A stretch of DNA of 41,496 nucleotides from Parvularia atlantis (GCA_943704415.1 CALSCO010001406.1:1-41496); one strand, 5' to 3'; positions 1 through 10,394 are shown, counted from the first letter of the stretch. Made by a program: numbers and translations. The notes: generated from the sequence alone by a model not told the origin.

Positions 1-863
1 GGCGGGCGGGTGTCGATCCAAGCCTTGACCTCGGGGATGGACTCGAAGCGCTCGTGGTGCAGCAGCAGCAGCTTGAAGTCCTTAATCTCTTTTACAAACT
101 CCTTGCGCAGATTGTCGACGGCCGTGAAGCCCAAGACGTCCGCGATCGACACCTGGGGCGTCCGTGAGCGACGTCGTGAGGACACACGCGCGTGCACGCA
201 CCCGGTTGCCGACGTAAAAGCCCCGGCCGCCGTCGTTCTTCTCGAGAATGGCGGTGATGTAGCCGAGCCTGCGCCGCGACGTGAGCGTGCGGTATGCGCA
301 CACAGTACGAGCGCGCACCACACGGGCAGGACCTCCTTGCCGAACTTTTGCAGCGTCTCGGCCTGGACGTCCTTGGGGCTCGAGCGGGCGACGGTGTACC
401 TGTGCGCAGACTGAGCGGCTAGTTGGGGAGCACAGAGCGCACGCGCACTTGGTCCAGAGGTCGTTCCATCCCTCCATGATCACGTCGATCTCGGCCTGCT
501 GGTAGACGTCGGCGCCATACAGGCCTGCGTGCGCTGTCAGCACGCATGCGGCGGTGTGCCACGTGTGGGTCGTGCGCACCGTACTCGCCCGCGATGTAGC
601 GGAGGATGGCGTGGCTCTGTGCGATGATGATGCCGTCGACCTCGAGCACGGGCAGCTGCTGAAAGGGCAGGATGCTGCGCGCGCCCTCAGCCGACGCGCC
701 CCATCCCGCGCTGCGCGGGCCGCACCCTTCGGCCTTCATCGCGCCAAACGCGGTCGAGTTGACGCGGACGTCCTCGTACTCTACGCGCGCCGCGGCCAGG
801 GCCAGGCGGATGTACTCGGCGCGGCCTCGGCCGTTGAAGTAGATGAGGCGCAGCTTGTGCTTT

Positions 864-938
<75 letters not shown>

Positions 939-1120
939 TTCTCGCCGGCCGCCCTCACGCGTCTCGCCTTGCCGCCGCTGGTCGCCACGCGGCGCGTGAG
1001 CGGGCGCCCCTCCCCCTCCGCTCCCGTCGACACGCACCGGCGCACGAGCACGAAGAACGCGAGCGCCGCGGTCGCCGCGCCCAGCGCCACGCCCCACAGG
1101 TGCCACCCGGCCCGCAGCAT
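1..1120 (-). CDS. Membrane-anchored sigma-like glutathione S-transferase (3' partial)
   Basis: The gene starts at the ATG at 1118-1120 and runs off the left edge. Residues about 10-27 form one hydrophobic segment (GVALGAATAALAFFVLV), followed by a basic, low-complexity linker and about 24 consecutive Gln. Then comes the thioredoxin-like N domain: RLIYFNGRGRAEYIRLA holds the probable catalytic Tyr of sigma/prostaglandin-D-synthase-like GSTs, and LPVLEVDG with QSHAILRYIAGEYG is the glutathione-binding cis-Pro and Ser region. The C-terminal helical domain follows in several exons (VYQQAEIDVIMEGWNDLW; VSIADVLGFTAVDNLRK). Small introns separate the pieces; one lies at 154-201. GSTs of this class are normally soluble and about 200 residues, so the N-terminal anchor and polyQ spacer are additions. 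I infer the enzyme domain faces the cytosol. The last C-terminal residues are missing because the window ends. Confidence 0.88.
865..936. repeat. (CTG/CAG)n microsatellite encoding polyQ in the GST gene
   Basis: A nearly pure run of about 24 CTG units on the plus strand encodes Gln on the minus strand between the membrane anchor and the GST domain. It is in frame with the GST and probably varies in length between isolates. Confidence 0.95.
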
Positions 1121-1125
1121 CGACC

Positions 1126-1133
1126 TGACGTCA
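1126..1133. promoter_or_regulatory. CRE-like palindrome TGACGTCA in the GST/GAR1 bidirectional promoter
   Basis: A perfect 8-bp TGACGTCA lies 5 bp upstream of the GST start codon, inside the 277-bp space shared with GAR1 on the other strand. It matches the consensus bound by CREB/ATF bZIP factors. Its function here is inferred from sequence only, and the extreme closeness to the ATG means it could also lie in the 5' UTR. Confidence 0.35.
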
Positions 1134-1397
1134 CTCGCCGAAGTGTCACACTACTTGTCCACCGCGTGCCGAGCGTCGATCCCGCGCCGCACTGCGCCGC
1201 GCGCGCGTCAGCCGGTGCTGCCAGCACTCGTTCACGCGGTGCGCGGTCGGCTGCGGCGCGCCGTGCGGCACAGCGGCCCGCGGCGCGCGTTGCCCCTCGC
1301 CATGCTGGCATGTGCGCGCCCCCAGCCACGCTTGTCCACGGCCATCGTGGGGTGTGTGTGATGGCGGGTGAGGGGAGTGCAGTAGCGTGGTGAACGT

Positions 1398-2144
1398 ATG
1401 GGCTTCGTGGCGCGTGGCCGGGGCGGCGGCGGCGGCTTCGGCGGTCGCGGCGGCGGTCGCGGCGGCGGCGGCGGCTTCCGTGGCGGCCGTGGCGGCCGTG
1501 GTGGCGGCGGCGGCGGCTTCCGCGGCGGGTACGAGCAGCAGGGCCCGCCGGCCGAGCTCGTCGGTGCGCCGCCGTCTCTTTCCCCCCACCGACCGACACA
1601 CTGATGCTTCGACGGCGCAGACCTGGGCGTGTTTGTGCACCCGTGCGAGGGCGAGCTCGTGTGCAAGTCGACGCACACCAAGATCCCCTACTTCAACGCG
1701 CCCGTGTTCCTGGGCGGGGCCCCGGCCGACGCGCCCGTGGGCAAGGTCGAGGAGGTGCTCGGCCCGACCAACGAGGTCTACTTCACCGTCAAGCTCGGCC
1801 AGGGCTTCCAGCCCGACTCGTTCAAGCCGGGCGACGTCCTCCGCATCCCAGGCGACAAGCTCCTGCCCCTCGCACGCTTCCTGCCGCAGCCGAAGCAGCC
1901 GCGCGCACCGGGCGCGGCCGGAAAGCGCGGCGGATTCGGCGGCGGACGCGGCGGCGGCGGTCGCGGCGGCTTTGGCGGTCGCGGCGGCGGTGGCGGCGGT
2001 GGCTTCCGCGGCGGATCGGGCGGTGCACGCGGCGGCCCTGGCGGCCGGGGCGGCTTTGGCGGGGGTCGCGGTGGCGGCTTCAGCAGGGGAGGCCGCGGTG
2101 GCGGTGGTGGTGGCGGTGGCTCGCGCGGCCGCGGCGGTCGCTGA
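1398..2144 (+). CDS. GAR1: H/ACA ribonucleoprotein subunit GAR1
   Basis: Two exons, 1398-1563 and 1621-2144, give 229 residues. The intron is 57 nt, with donor GTGCGC and acceptor CGGCGCAG. The N-terminus is a Gly/Arg-rich (RGG) domain. The core, starting [15 protein letters not shown] and including [29 protein letters not shown] and [22 protein letters not shown], is the conserved Gar1 beta-barrel that binds the pseudouridine synthase Cbf5/dyskerin. A second long RGG tail ends the protein. RGG-core-RGG is the usual eukaryotic arrangement. In the nucleolus GAR1 is part of the box H/ACA snoRNPs that pseudouridylate rRNA. It is divergent with the GST gene and convergent with the next gene, with 71 bp between stop codons. 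Confidence 0.97.
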
Positions 2145-2215
2145 GTCCGCGCATGGGGGGAGAAGAAGCAACAAGAAGTGGTCTTTCTCTTTGTCACAAG
2201 TGTGCTCTGTGCTGT

Positions 2216-2415
2216 CTACCGCGTCAGCGACTCCTTCGCCAGCTCCTCCAAGATCACGGGCGCCCGCGCAATGACCTTGAGCAGCAGCCGGTCAATGTAC
2301 TCCTTGAGCGCCGCCACGTCCTGGTCGCGCTCGCGCAGCCGCGTGCGCAGGCCCGTGATCGTCTCGTGCAGCTGCGCGATCTGCGCCTCTTTCGAGTCGT
2401 CCTGCACCGGTGCGT

Positions 2416-2482
<67 letters not shown>

Positions 2483-2968
2483 GGGCCAGGGCGCACCGGC
2501 GACAGCGCCCGTGTCGGTGACCGCAGGTCTGTCATGGCCACTGCGCGGCAGCATGAGACGTGAGGGGCGAGCGACGCCAAACGCACGCATACCGACGAGC
2601 GGCTCGAAGCGGAACGTGAGGCTGCTGACCGTGCGCCCACCCGAGCGCGTCGTGAGCGCGACGTGGCCCTCGCCCACGCCTGCGCAATGCGATGTGAGCC
2701 GCACGCGCAGCTCTGCTCGCCATGCGTGTACCGATGCCGGCCTTGGTCGTGATGAAGAGCTTGTGCGGGCTCACCCAGATCAGCGATGAGAGGCAGTCGA
2801 TGCCGCACACGGTCAGCTCGGTAATGTCGTCGCGCGACACGCCTAAATGGTCGCCGCGGATCGTCACCTGCGTGTCGCCCGTCTCGGGCCCGCTGTTGGG
2901 CGACAGCCCCGTGATGTCGGGCGCGGTCGTCGCGGCGGGCACGCCGTTGGCCGTCACGGGTGTCTCCG

Positions 2969-3032
<64 letters not shown>

Positions 3033-3928
3033 GGGCGGCGGCACATTGACGTAGCCTAGCGATCACGAACGTTGGTGGACTTACAAAACGACGCGCCGAG
3101 CGCACCGTCTGAGGCCGAGCGCGAGACCTCGCGTAGCCGCGCGTCTACGCCGTGCACCACCACAGTCAGCACGCGTGATCATGCGCAAACGCACGCACGC
3201 TGCTTGCTCAGCACCGAGCTCGACGCCGACACGCTCACGGCGCGGCCCCTGCGTCCCAAGCCGATCAGCCGCGCACCGAGCCGCGCCGCGTACCCGCACG
3301 CACGCGGGCGTGTCCTTTGGCGCGATCAGCGTGACGTCGAACGCGAGCTCGACGCCGATGGGCCGCCCTGTGGTTGGCGCCAATGAGCCGCACGACACGG
3401 CGCGTTCGCAGAGCGGCCGCACCCTTCTTGACGAGCGCGAACCAGCTGCGCTCGACGCCGCCGTCCAGCCGCTCATTGGCCACGACGCACGCGCCCAGCA
3501 CGTCGTTCTTGAACGTCTCGCGCGCGACGAGCGACAGCACGAGGTCGTGGCGCAGGGCAGCGCGGTCGGGGATGTCGCTGGCGCGCCCGTCGTGTGAGCG
3601 GCGCAGCACGCGGCAGCGGCAGCGGCACACAAGAACGCCTCCTCGTTCCACTTGGGCGCGGCCTCGCCCGTGACGTGCGCCGTCTTGAACTTGTCCCGCC
3701 CCAGCTCCATCGTCACGAACAGCTCGCGCTCTGCGTCGCGCGAGCCCTGCTCAGTGCGCCCGCCTGCTCTCTCTCGCCGTCGCGTACCGCGCCACTTGTC
3801 CGGCAGCTTGCGCCCCGCGTACACTGCGCGGCGGGCGGGCGGGCGCCCCCGTCAGCCCCACAGCGAGAGGCAGGCGGCAGGCGGGCGGCAGGCGGCGCAC
3901 CGCGAACGCGCAGTGCGTACGGCGCCAT
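2216..3928 (-). CDS. C2 / Sec5-type IPT-TIG / Rab11-FIP-like protein
   Basis: Spliced from about nine exons (first exons 3901-3928, 3788-3823, then from 3746), about 370 residues. The domain order is: (1) a C2 domain at residues about 1-130, beginning MAPYALRVRVYAGRKLPDKW and including FVTMELGRDKFKT and KWNEEAF; (2) a low-complexity linker with polyQ; (3) an IPT/TIG domain at about 200-292, with ITGLSPNSGPETGDTQVTIRG, LTVCGIDCLSS and VALTTRSGGRTVSSLTF, which I read as closest to the TIG domain of exocyst Sec5/EXOC2; (4) a coiled coil from DDSKEAQIAQLHE; (5) EYIDRLLLKVIARAPVILEEL at the C-terminus, matching the Rab11-binding helix of Rab11-FIPs (YIDxLLxxIxxxxPxxLE). C2 plus this helix is the class I FIP layout. 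The role is inferred to be a Rab11 effector in recycling or exocytosis. The stop is TAG at 2216-2218. Confidence 0.85.
2417..2478. repeat. (GA/CT)n microsatellite inside an intron
   Basis: Sixty-two bases of alternating AG lie within the last intron of the FIP-like gene. On the gene's strand this is a pure (CT)n tract just upstream of TAACGCACCGGTGCAG, the splice acceptor, so it serves as an extreme polypyrimidine tract. It makes this intron about twice the usual length. Confidence 0.9.
2970..3032. repeat. (CTG/CAG)n microsatellite encoding polyQ in the FIP-like gene
   Basis: About 21 units of CTG with one CTG-to-TTG variant encode a Gln run between the C2 and IPT/TIG domains of the minus-strand gene. 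It reads in frame with the following ETPVTANGVP segment. Confidence 0.93.
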
Positions 3929-4033
3929 TCGGTGGTTGATGCGCAAGCAAATCGTACGTAGGCGCACGTTCACTCGTGACAAAAAGAGGCCTTGACCGGC
4001 TCGCTCTGGGGCGACGACGGGCGCGAGCTCGCC

Positions 4034-7000
4034 CTAGGACGAGCCTGCGCTCGAGAGGGCGCTGTCGTGGGATGCCGCCTGGGCAATCACGAACGGCGCT
4101 TCCGCTTGCGCCACGCGGTCCACCGCCGCGGCCGGTGCAGCTTGAGAGGTTGCACTGGCGAGCTCGGCAAGCTTGTCGTGCAGCTCGGCAAAGGTCGGGC
4201 GCTTGGACGGGTCGTTGTCCCAGCCCGCACGCATCAGCTTAGCAAGCGCCTCGGGGATCTTGTCGTCGATCGTCGGGCGGAACTGCGCCACAGGGTCAGC
4301 GCGCAGAACGCGGAGCCAACGTGCACCAGAGAACACGCACCAGGCCGAGATCACTCGCGACGAGCCCGGCAAAACGGTGCGGCGGCACATGGTTCTTGTC
4401 CGCGTACGGCGTCGACATCGTCCACACCTCCCACATCGTGATCGCGAAGCTGAACACGTCCGCCGGGAGCGACACGGGCTCGTCGCGCAGCGTCTGCAGA
4501 CAGTCATCATCAGCGAGTGGCCCTCGAGCAAACAGTCGAGCGCACTTCGGGCGCGGCGTAGTGCAGCGTCAGGCCGCCAGGGCGCCGCTTGTAGCCGATC
4601 GTCGTGCCCAGCACCATCGACAGCCCATAGTCGGCGATCTTGACCGTCCAGTTGTCCGTCACCTGCGTCGCACCGGTGAGGCAGCGCCGCGCCACACGCT
4701 GCGCTGTCTCACGAGGATGTTGTCCGGCTTGAGGTCGCTGTGCAGCACCTTGCTCCGGTGCAGGTACGCCATGCCGCTCGCCGCCTGCAGGTCGGACGGA
4801 GTGTGAGACTGCCAACATCCACGAGGCGCCGCGCGCGCACGAACGCACCTGCGCGAGCATGTCGAGGCGGCGCTGCGGCGTGAGCGCGTCGTTGGTCACG
4901 TCCTTGTAGATAACGTCGGCTAGGCTGCCCATCTTGCAATACTCGGCCAGCAGCAGCCATCTGTCACACGCGCGCGTGAGCCACGAGCGAGCACGGCACC
5001 AGCACGCACGCGTCAGTGTCGCCATCCTTGGCCACGCCGAACATGTACACAATGTTTGGATGGTTCAGCCGGCTGCGTGCAAGACGCACACGTCAGCAGC
5101 ACCGCGCGCTCTGCATGGGCGGCGGCGCGCACCTCTGCATCTCGATCTCGCGCAGGAACTGCTGCTCGAGCTTGGCGTTCTTGCGCTGCGGATGGATCTG
5201 CTTGATCACCACCTGCACCGCCAAGCGGTCAGCAGGTGTTCGCACGAGGCAGGCGCGCACGCACCTCGGCGCCGTGGTACGTGCCCAAGAAGACGACGCC
5301 CATGCCGCCCACGCCGAGCTTGCGGATTTTCTTGATGTGCGTCTAGAACGAATGGGGTCAAAAGGCAAACGGCGGGTGAGGCTACCACGCACAGATGGCA
5401 ATGGCAACGGCATGGCTGCAAAGCTTTCTTGCAGATGCTCATCGCTGCGCAGACGCTCGGAGGAAGTGCTCTCGAACGTATCACGATTTGCACTGCCAGA
5501 TAGCATGTGCGGACGTTCATCGTGCTGCTGCGCCTCGGGCATCGCTGCCGGTGGAGCAGGTGCGGGCGGTGCCGGCGCGGGCGGTGCCGGCGCAGGCTCA
5601 ACAGGCGGTGTGGGGGCGGTATCGCGCCGGCGACCGCGACCAAAGAAGTAGAAGAGCAGCACCGCGATGATTGTCGCGATCATGGCGGTGCCAGCGAGGA
5701 GTGTCGTGTCCGGGCCGCTGCTGCTGTCGCCGACACTGATGCCGGGCTGGTTGAACGCGCCCGCAGGGTAAGCCAGCACAGTCGGCTGAGCGAGCACGGC
5801 CGTCGGTGTCGCAGACGCTGTCACTGTCGCCGTCGTGCTTGTCGTGGCAGAGGCGGTCGTTGCAGTGGTGGTCGCGCTGGCCGTGGTCGTCGCTGCCGGC
5901 CCGGGCGTCGCGGCGCTCGTCGTTGTCTTGTGCGCAGTCGCAGTCGTCGAGGCACTCGTGGTGGTCGACTTGGCTGCACTGCTGGTGGACGAAGCCGATG
6001 CAGACGTGATGGCGCGCGTCGTGGTGCTAGCAGGAGCCATGGGAGATGGCATGGGCGCAACGGTGGTGGTGGTTGTCGGCGGCGGTGCGCGCTGAGCGGC
6101 GGCCTCGCGCAGTGCTGCGGCAACGTCGCCGTGGTTGTTCTGTATGGCGCACTCGAGCGCCGTCACGCCATCTGCTCGCATGCAGTCAGCGCCCGCGCCA
6201 TAAGCGCCCGCAGCACACACGCACTGTTGTCCTTTCTGTCGATGAATGCGCCCGCGCTGAGCAGGCTTTTGACGGCCTCGAGCTTGCCCGCGCAGGACGC
6301 ATTGATGAGCGGCGTTGTGCCATCTGGAGCGACTCGTCAGCAGTCGCAAAAAACAATATGCAAGCGTTGTACGCCACCGTTGGCTGCCGTGTTGACTTGC
6401 ACGCCGGCTGCGATGAGCGCATCAATGATGGTATTGTGCCCGGCCCGCGCAGCCACGTGCAATGGTGTGCGCCCCGCTGCGGCCGCGGCGATGTTTGTGG
6501 CGCTCGCACATTCGAGTGAAACGCACCATCGCAAACCTTCTGCACGGGCGCACCCGCGCGCACAAGCGCGTCGACGATCTCCTTGTGACCATGCAGTGAG
6601 GCAAAGTGCAGCGCCGTGGAGCCAACTGCGCGGCGGCGGACCGGTCAGCAAGCCAGCCCAGCACCGCCCGCCACGCACTCTTGTTGGCCTTGTGCACGTC
6701 AGCGCGGGCGCGGATGAGCGCATCGACGGCCTGCGCATGGCCGGAACTCGCCGCGACGAGCAGCGGCGTCAGACCGTCTGCACGAGGCAGAGTTAGCAGG
6801 CCCGCGCATGTGCACATCGTCCAGCAGCTGCGCACTCATGTCCTCCGCCTGCACGTTGGCGCCCGCCGCGATCAGCGCGTCCACGATGTCCTTCTTGCCG
6901 CCCCTCACAGCGATGTGCAGCGCTGTCGCACCATCTGCGACGCACGCGAGTGTGAGCACGCGACCGCACCGCAGGCGTGCACTGACCGTGCGGGTCGGCG

Positions 7001-7593
7001 TAGCGCAGCTCAGCGCCGTTCTCGATGGCCGCGTGAACCTTTGCGATGCTGCCGCTCGCGACGGCTTCGAGCATCTCTATGCGCTGCGTGAGGCTCGCGC
7101 GTCGCACACACGCGAGGCGCGAGGCAGCGCACCTTTGCCGGCGCGGATGCGCACCGCGCCCGCCCTGCGCAGCACGTTGACGACGTTGTGGCGGCCGGCG
7201 AGCGTCGCAATGTCGAGCGGGCTGGCGCCGTCTGCGAATCGGCCGACGGTGAGAGTCACGTCTCGCGTGCGCACGCCGGCCCGCACCCCAGTTAAGGTGG
7301 TTCATGTCGGCGCCCGCGCGCAGCAGCTCCTCCACGGCATCCGCGTGGCCGTTCCACGCCGCGATGAACAGCGCCGTCGTCGTGTCTGCCGCCCGGCCGG
7401 CCGTGAGCCGCGCTGCGCGCCTGCAGGCGCTGCCGCGGACCCTTTCCGTCAACGTATCGGACGTCCGCGCCGGCGTTGACCAGCGCCCGCACGCGCGCCG
7501 TGTCCCCTTGCGCCGCCGCCGCGTGCAGGTCTGGGCCGGGCGCGGGTCAGCGCGGCCCCCTGAGGCGCAGCGCGCGCGGCCCGAACCGGCCAT
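4034..7593 (-). CDS. Ankyrin-repeat transmembrane TKL-type protein kinase
   Basis: About 850 residues in many small exons. The likely start is ATG at 7591-7593; splicing after ATGGCCG gives MADLHAAAAQGDTARVRALV. About ten ankyrin repeats follow (for example TALFIAAWNGHADAVEELL, TALHFASLHGHKEIVDALV and TPLHVAARAGHNTIIDALI). Then come a long Thr/Ser/Ala/Pro mucin-like stretch, one membrane segment (TTLLAGTAMIATIIAVLLF, flanked by GRGRRRD) and a kinase domain. Kinase signatures are the Gly-rich loop LGVGGMGVVFLG, VVIKQI Lys, VLHSDLKPDN catalytic loop (Ser replaces the usual Arg of HRD), IADYGLS in place of DFG, and YAAPEV. DLKPxN points to Ser/Thr specificity in the tyrosine-kinase-like group. 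No signal peptide is seen. The gene starts 75 bp after the VWA gene's stop on the same strand. Exon edges in the ankyrin part are approximate. Confidence 0.85.
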
Positions 7594-7667
7594 CCTGCTG
7601 TGTACGCTTCTGTTTTGCGATCAACATGCAATTCGGCAGCATCCCATGCGCCATGCTCACACAAGGT

Positions 7668-10081
7668 TCACTTGTCCGCGTCGACCTCGTACAGGAAGCC
7701 CGAGCCGCCGAGCAGCTTGCGGTTGTTGCTCGTCGACTGGACAAAGACGCGGTACTTGTCGAGCGAGACCGGGCGCACCTTGGCCTTCTTGTCCGCGCCC
7801 TCGATGCCGAGCAGCTCGCGCGCCTTGTCGCCCGTGAACATGTCGCCCGTGGCCTTGTCCATCAGCACGATCTCCTTGTAGTCCTGGATCACCTCGGCCT
7901 GCGCGATCACGGTGAGCTGCGCGAACGCGAGCACACGAGCACACGACTCGCACAGACCTTGGTAAACTCGTAGAAGCCTTTGCCCTGCTTGAAGATCAGC
8001 CCGTTGGCCTGCGCAAAGTCCTTGATCGGCGTGTCCTTGTCGACCTCGAGCACCTGTGCGGGGCCGCGATCAAGGGCGCGTGGGCAGGGCGAGGCAGCGC
8101 GGTTGGCACACCTGGAAGCGCCCGGGCGGGACGGCGTCGAGCGACGAGGCCGATAAGGTGCCGTCGGCCGAGATCGCGCCGGCGCTGCGGGGTGTGCGGC
8201 GGTCAGCAAGCAAGTGGTCGCGCACGCCGGCCCAGCTACCGGCCGAGCAGCTGGTCAAAGAGGCGGTGCAGCGAGCGCGCGACGGTCGAGCCAACGCTCT
8301 TGAGCTCGGTCTCGTACGCGGCGGCGGCCTCGGGCGAGTACTCGCCGAGGGTGATGGCCATGACAAAGTCCGAGATGTACGAGAACTGGTCGAGATTGAT
8401 GTGCAGGCCGCCCGTGCGCGCCGCGAGCTCCTGCTCGACCGCGCCCCGTGCGTGTCAGCGAGGCGCAACGCACGACGCGAGCCAACGCACGCGGTAGAAC
8501 GGCGTCGCGTGCTTATAGTTGAGCGCCTGCACTGCGTGCACGCGGATGTTCATCTCCTTGAGCTTGTCGGCCTCGACGCGCCTGTTGTGCCCGTGAGCGC
8601 AGCGCCACCCCAGCCGCTGTGGGGCGCACCAGTCGATGTGGTCCGGGTTGCGGTCCTTCGGGTGCGGGTTGTTGTCGCCGATCAGCACCACGCTCTTCTG
8701 GTCCGCGTCGGCCGACCACGCAAACTTCTTGACGTCGCGCAGGACCTGCTCGTAGTTCTCGTCGGCGTCGCCGCCCGACTGCGCCGCCGTCGTCAGCCGC
8801 GTGCGGGCCACGGGGCCGTGCCGCACGCACCGTCGCCGGGGTCTCCTCCACAAACTTGACGAGCGTGGCGATGTCGCGCGTGAAGTCGAGCGGCGTAAGG
8901 GCGCGCGGGCCGTCGCAGTAGTCGCCGTGGGCGATGACGCCGATGCGAATGTCTGGGATGTCGTTGAGCAGGCGCGCGATCGTCGCGCGCAGGTTCTTGC
9001 GCAGCTGGCCGAGGCACGGGTACATGCTGCCACTGCGGGCGCGGGCGTCCGAGACGGCAACGAGCGAAGCGGGAAAGGGCAAGCGGCGCACGTCGTGTCG
9101 AACGAGAACACGATCTCGACCTTGTAGGCCTTGCCGCGCACGGGCACCGCGGCCTCGGCGTGCTCCTGCGCGCGCGTCAGCCGTGAACACGCAGCACGTT
9201 CCGCACGCCCGTCACCATCGGCACTTCGAGATGCTCCGCGGTCGGCGCGGCGGGCGCGGCAGCCGACGCGGCCTCGGCAGCAGCGCTCGCGGCGGGCGGC
9301 GCGGGCTCCGTCTTGGTCTTCTTTTTGGCGTCCGCATCCTCCTCCGCCGCCGCCGCCGCCTTGCCGCGACCGCGCTTCTTGGGCGGCTCGGCGACGGGCA
9401 CGGACACAGGCGCGGGCGCAGCAGCGGCAGCGGCAGCGGCACCGCGACGGGGACGCTTCGCGGCGGGCGCATCGGCATCGGCAGCAGCAGCAGCAGCCGG
9501 AGCAGCAGCCGGAGCAGCAGCAGCAGCAGCAGCGGGGGCCTGCGCGTCGAGCGTGAGAACGAGGCTGAGAATGAACGCATCATCCGGGCGCACGACGTCA
9601 ATGTTGTAGAGGAACAGCGTGCCGGGCTCGAGCATGCGGTTGTGCGACGTGCTCTGCACAAACACGCGGAAGTCCTGCCGCCGGCCGCGCGCGTCAGCCG
9701 CGTCTCTCTCTCGCGTCGACAGCACGCGCAGCACGCGCCGCAGCCACGGCCGGGTCCAGCTTCCACTTCTTGGCGCCGGGCGGGATGCCGAGCAGCTCAC
9801 GCACGCGCGGGCCGCTCACGAGCGCCTTGGACGCCTTCTCGAGCACGACGACCTGCGCGGCGGCATCCCCTGTTGAGCCGCGCGCGCCGTCCCGTCGTGT
9901 GCCAGCGCCGCGCCTGCTTGCCCTCCGAGATGTCCTCGGGCTTCGTCAGCTCGTAGTAGCCTGAGCCGACGGCGAAGCTGAGGCCGAGCGAGCTCACGAG
10001 CGCCTTGATGGACGTGCGCGCGGGCACCTCGACCGTGTTGTGCGGGCGCGTGAGCGCCGCCGCCGTCGCCGTCGAAGCCAT
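7668..10081 (-). CDS. VWA-domain protein with a duplicated flanking module
   Basis: ATG at 10081 (MASTATAAALTRPHNTVEVP), stop TGA at 7668-7670. The order is: module copy A (VGSGYYELTKPEDI, ALVSGPRVRELLGIP, FRVFVQSTSHNRMLEPGTLFLY); an Ala-rich linker with basic patches KRPRRG and PKKRGRGK that look like nuclear signals or AT-hook-like elements; a von Willebrand A domain with MIDAS DTTGSMYP, interrupted by an intron inside the motif, plus IRIGVIAHGDYCDG and KSVVLIGDNNPHP; a helical region; and module copy B (KQGKGFYEFTK, GDKARELLGIEG, YRVFVQSTSNNRKLLGGSGFLY) at the very C-terminus. VWA with an intact DxTxS motif usually binds ligands through a metal ion. I do not recognise the flanking module by name. 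Head-to-head with the forkhead/BRPF-like gene. Confidence 0.8.
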
Positions 10082-10116
10082 TTGCAAGGCAAAACCAACT
10101 CAAAACGCGCAATCCG

Positions 10117-10137
10117 CCAATCAGCGCACGCTACGTC
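10117..10137. promoter_or_regulatory. CCAAT box and TACGTCA half-CRE in a bidirectional promoter
   Basis: The 313 bp between the VWA gene (ATG 10081, minus) and the forkhead/BRPF-like gene (ATG 10395, plus) contain no supported gene. They hold GCCAATCAGC, with CCAAT at 10117-10121 (a full NF-Y-type CCAAT box), and TACGTCA at about 10132-10138, a half-CRE. Both are motif matches only. Confidence 0.4.
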
Positions 10138-10394
10138 ACACGTCGCTCGCTCTTCGCGCCGTCGCCGCTTCCGCCGCGCACCGCCTCGCCTCGCGGCCTT
10201 TCCGCACGACCCGCGCACGCGTCCACGCGCCTCGCGACACCGCGGTCGCACCACGAGAAGGCGCAGAGGGCGGAGAGGGCAATTTAGACGAACCAGAGCG
10301 GCGAAAGGCATGGCGACGGTGTGGCGCCGCTGTCTGCCGTCTCATCCGCGACGCGCAGGTCCAGCCGCGCGCGCCCCTCCCGACGTCGTCCGCG

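Noticed and set aside
843-936. Open frames of polyCys, polyLeu or polyAla across the CTG tract
   Set aside because: They are the other frames of the GST polyQ repeat, with no conserved sequence around them.
955-2174. Long minus-strand frames opposite GAR1
   Set aside because: They are low-complexity Ala/Pro/Arg shadows of the Gly/Arg-rich coding strand in GC-rich DNA.
8056-8859. Plus-strand frame of 267 codons opposite the VWA gene
   Set aside because: It mirrors conserved VWA codons and has no family resemblance; high GC keeps antisense frames open.
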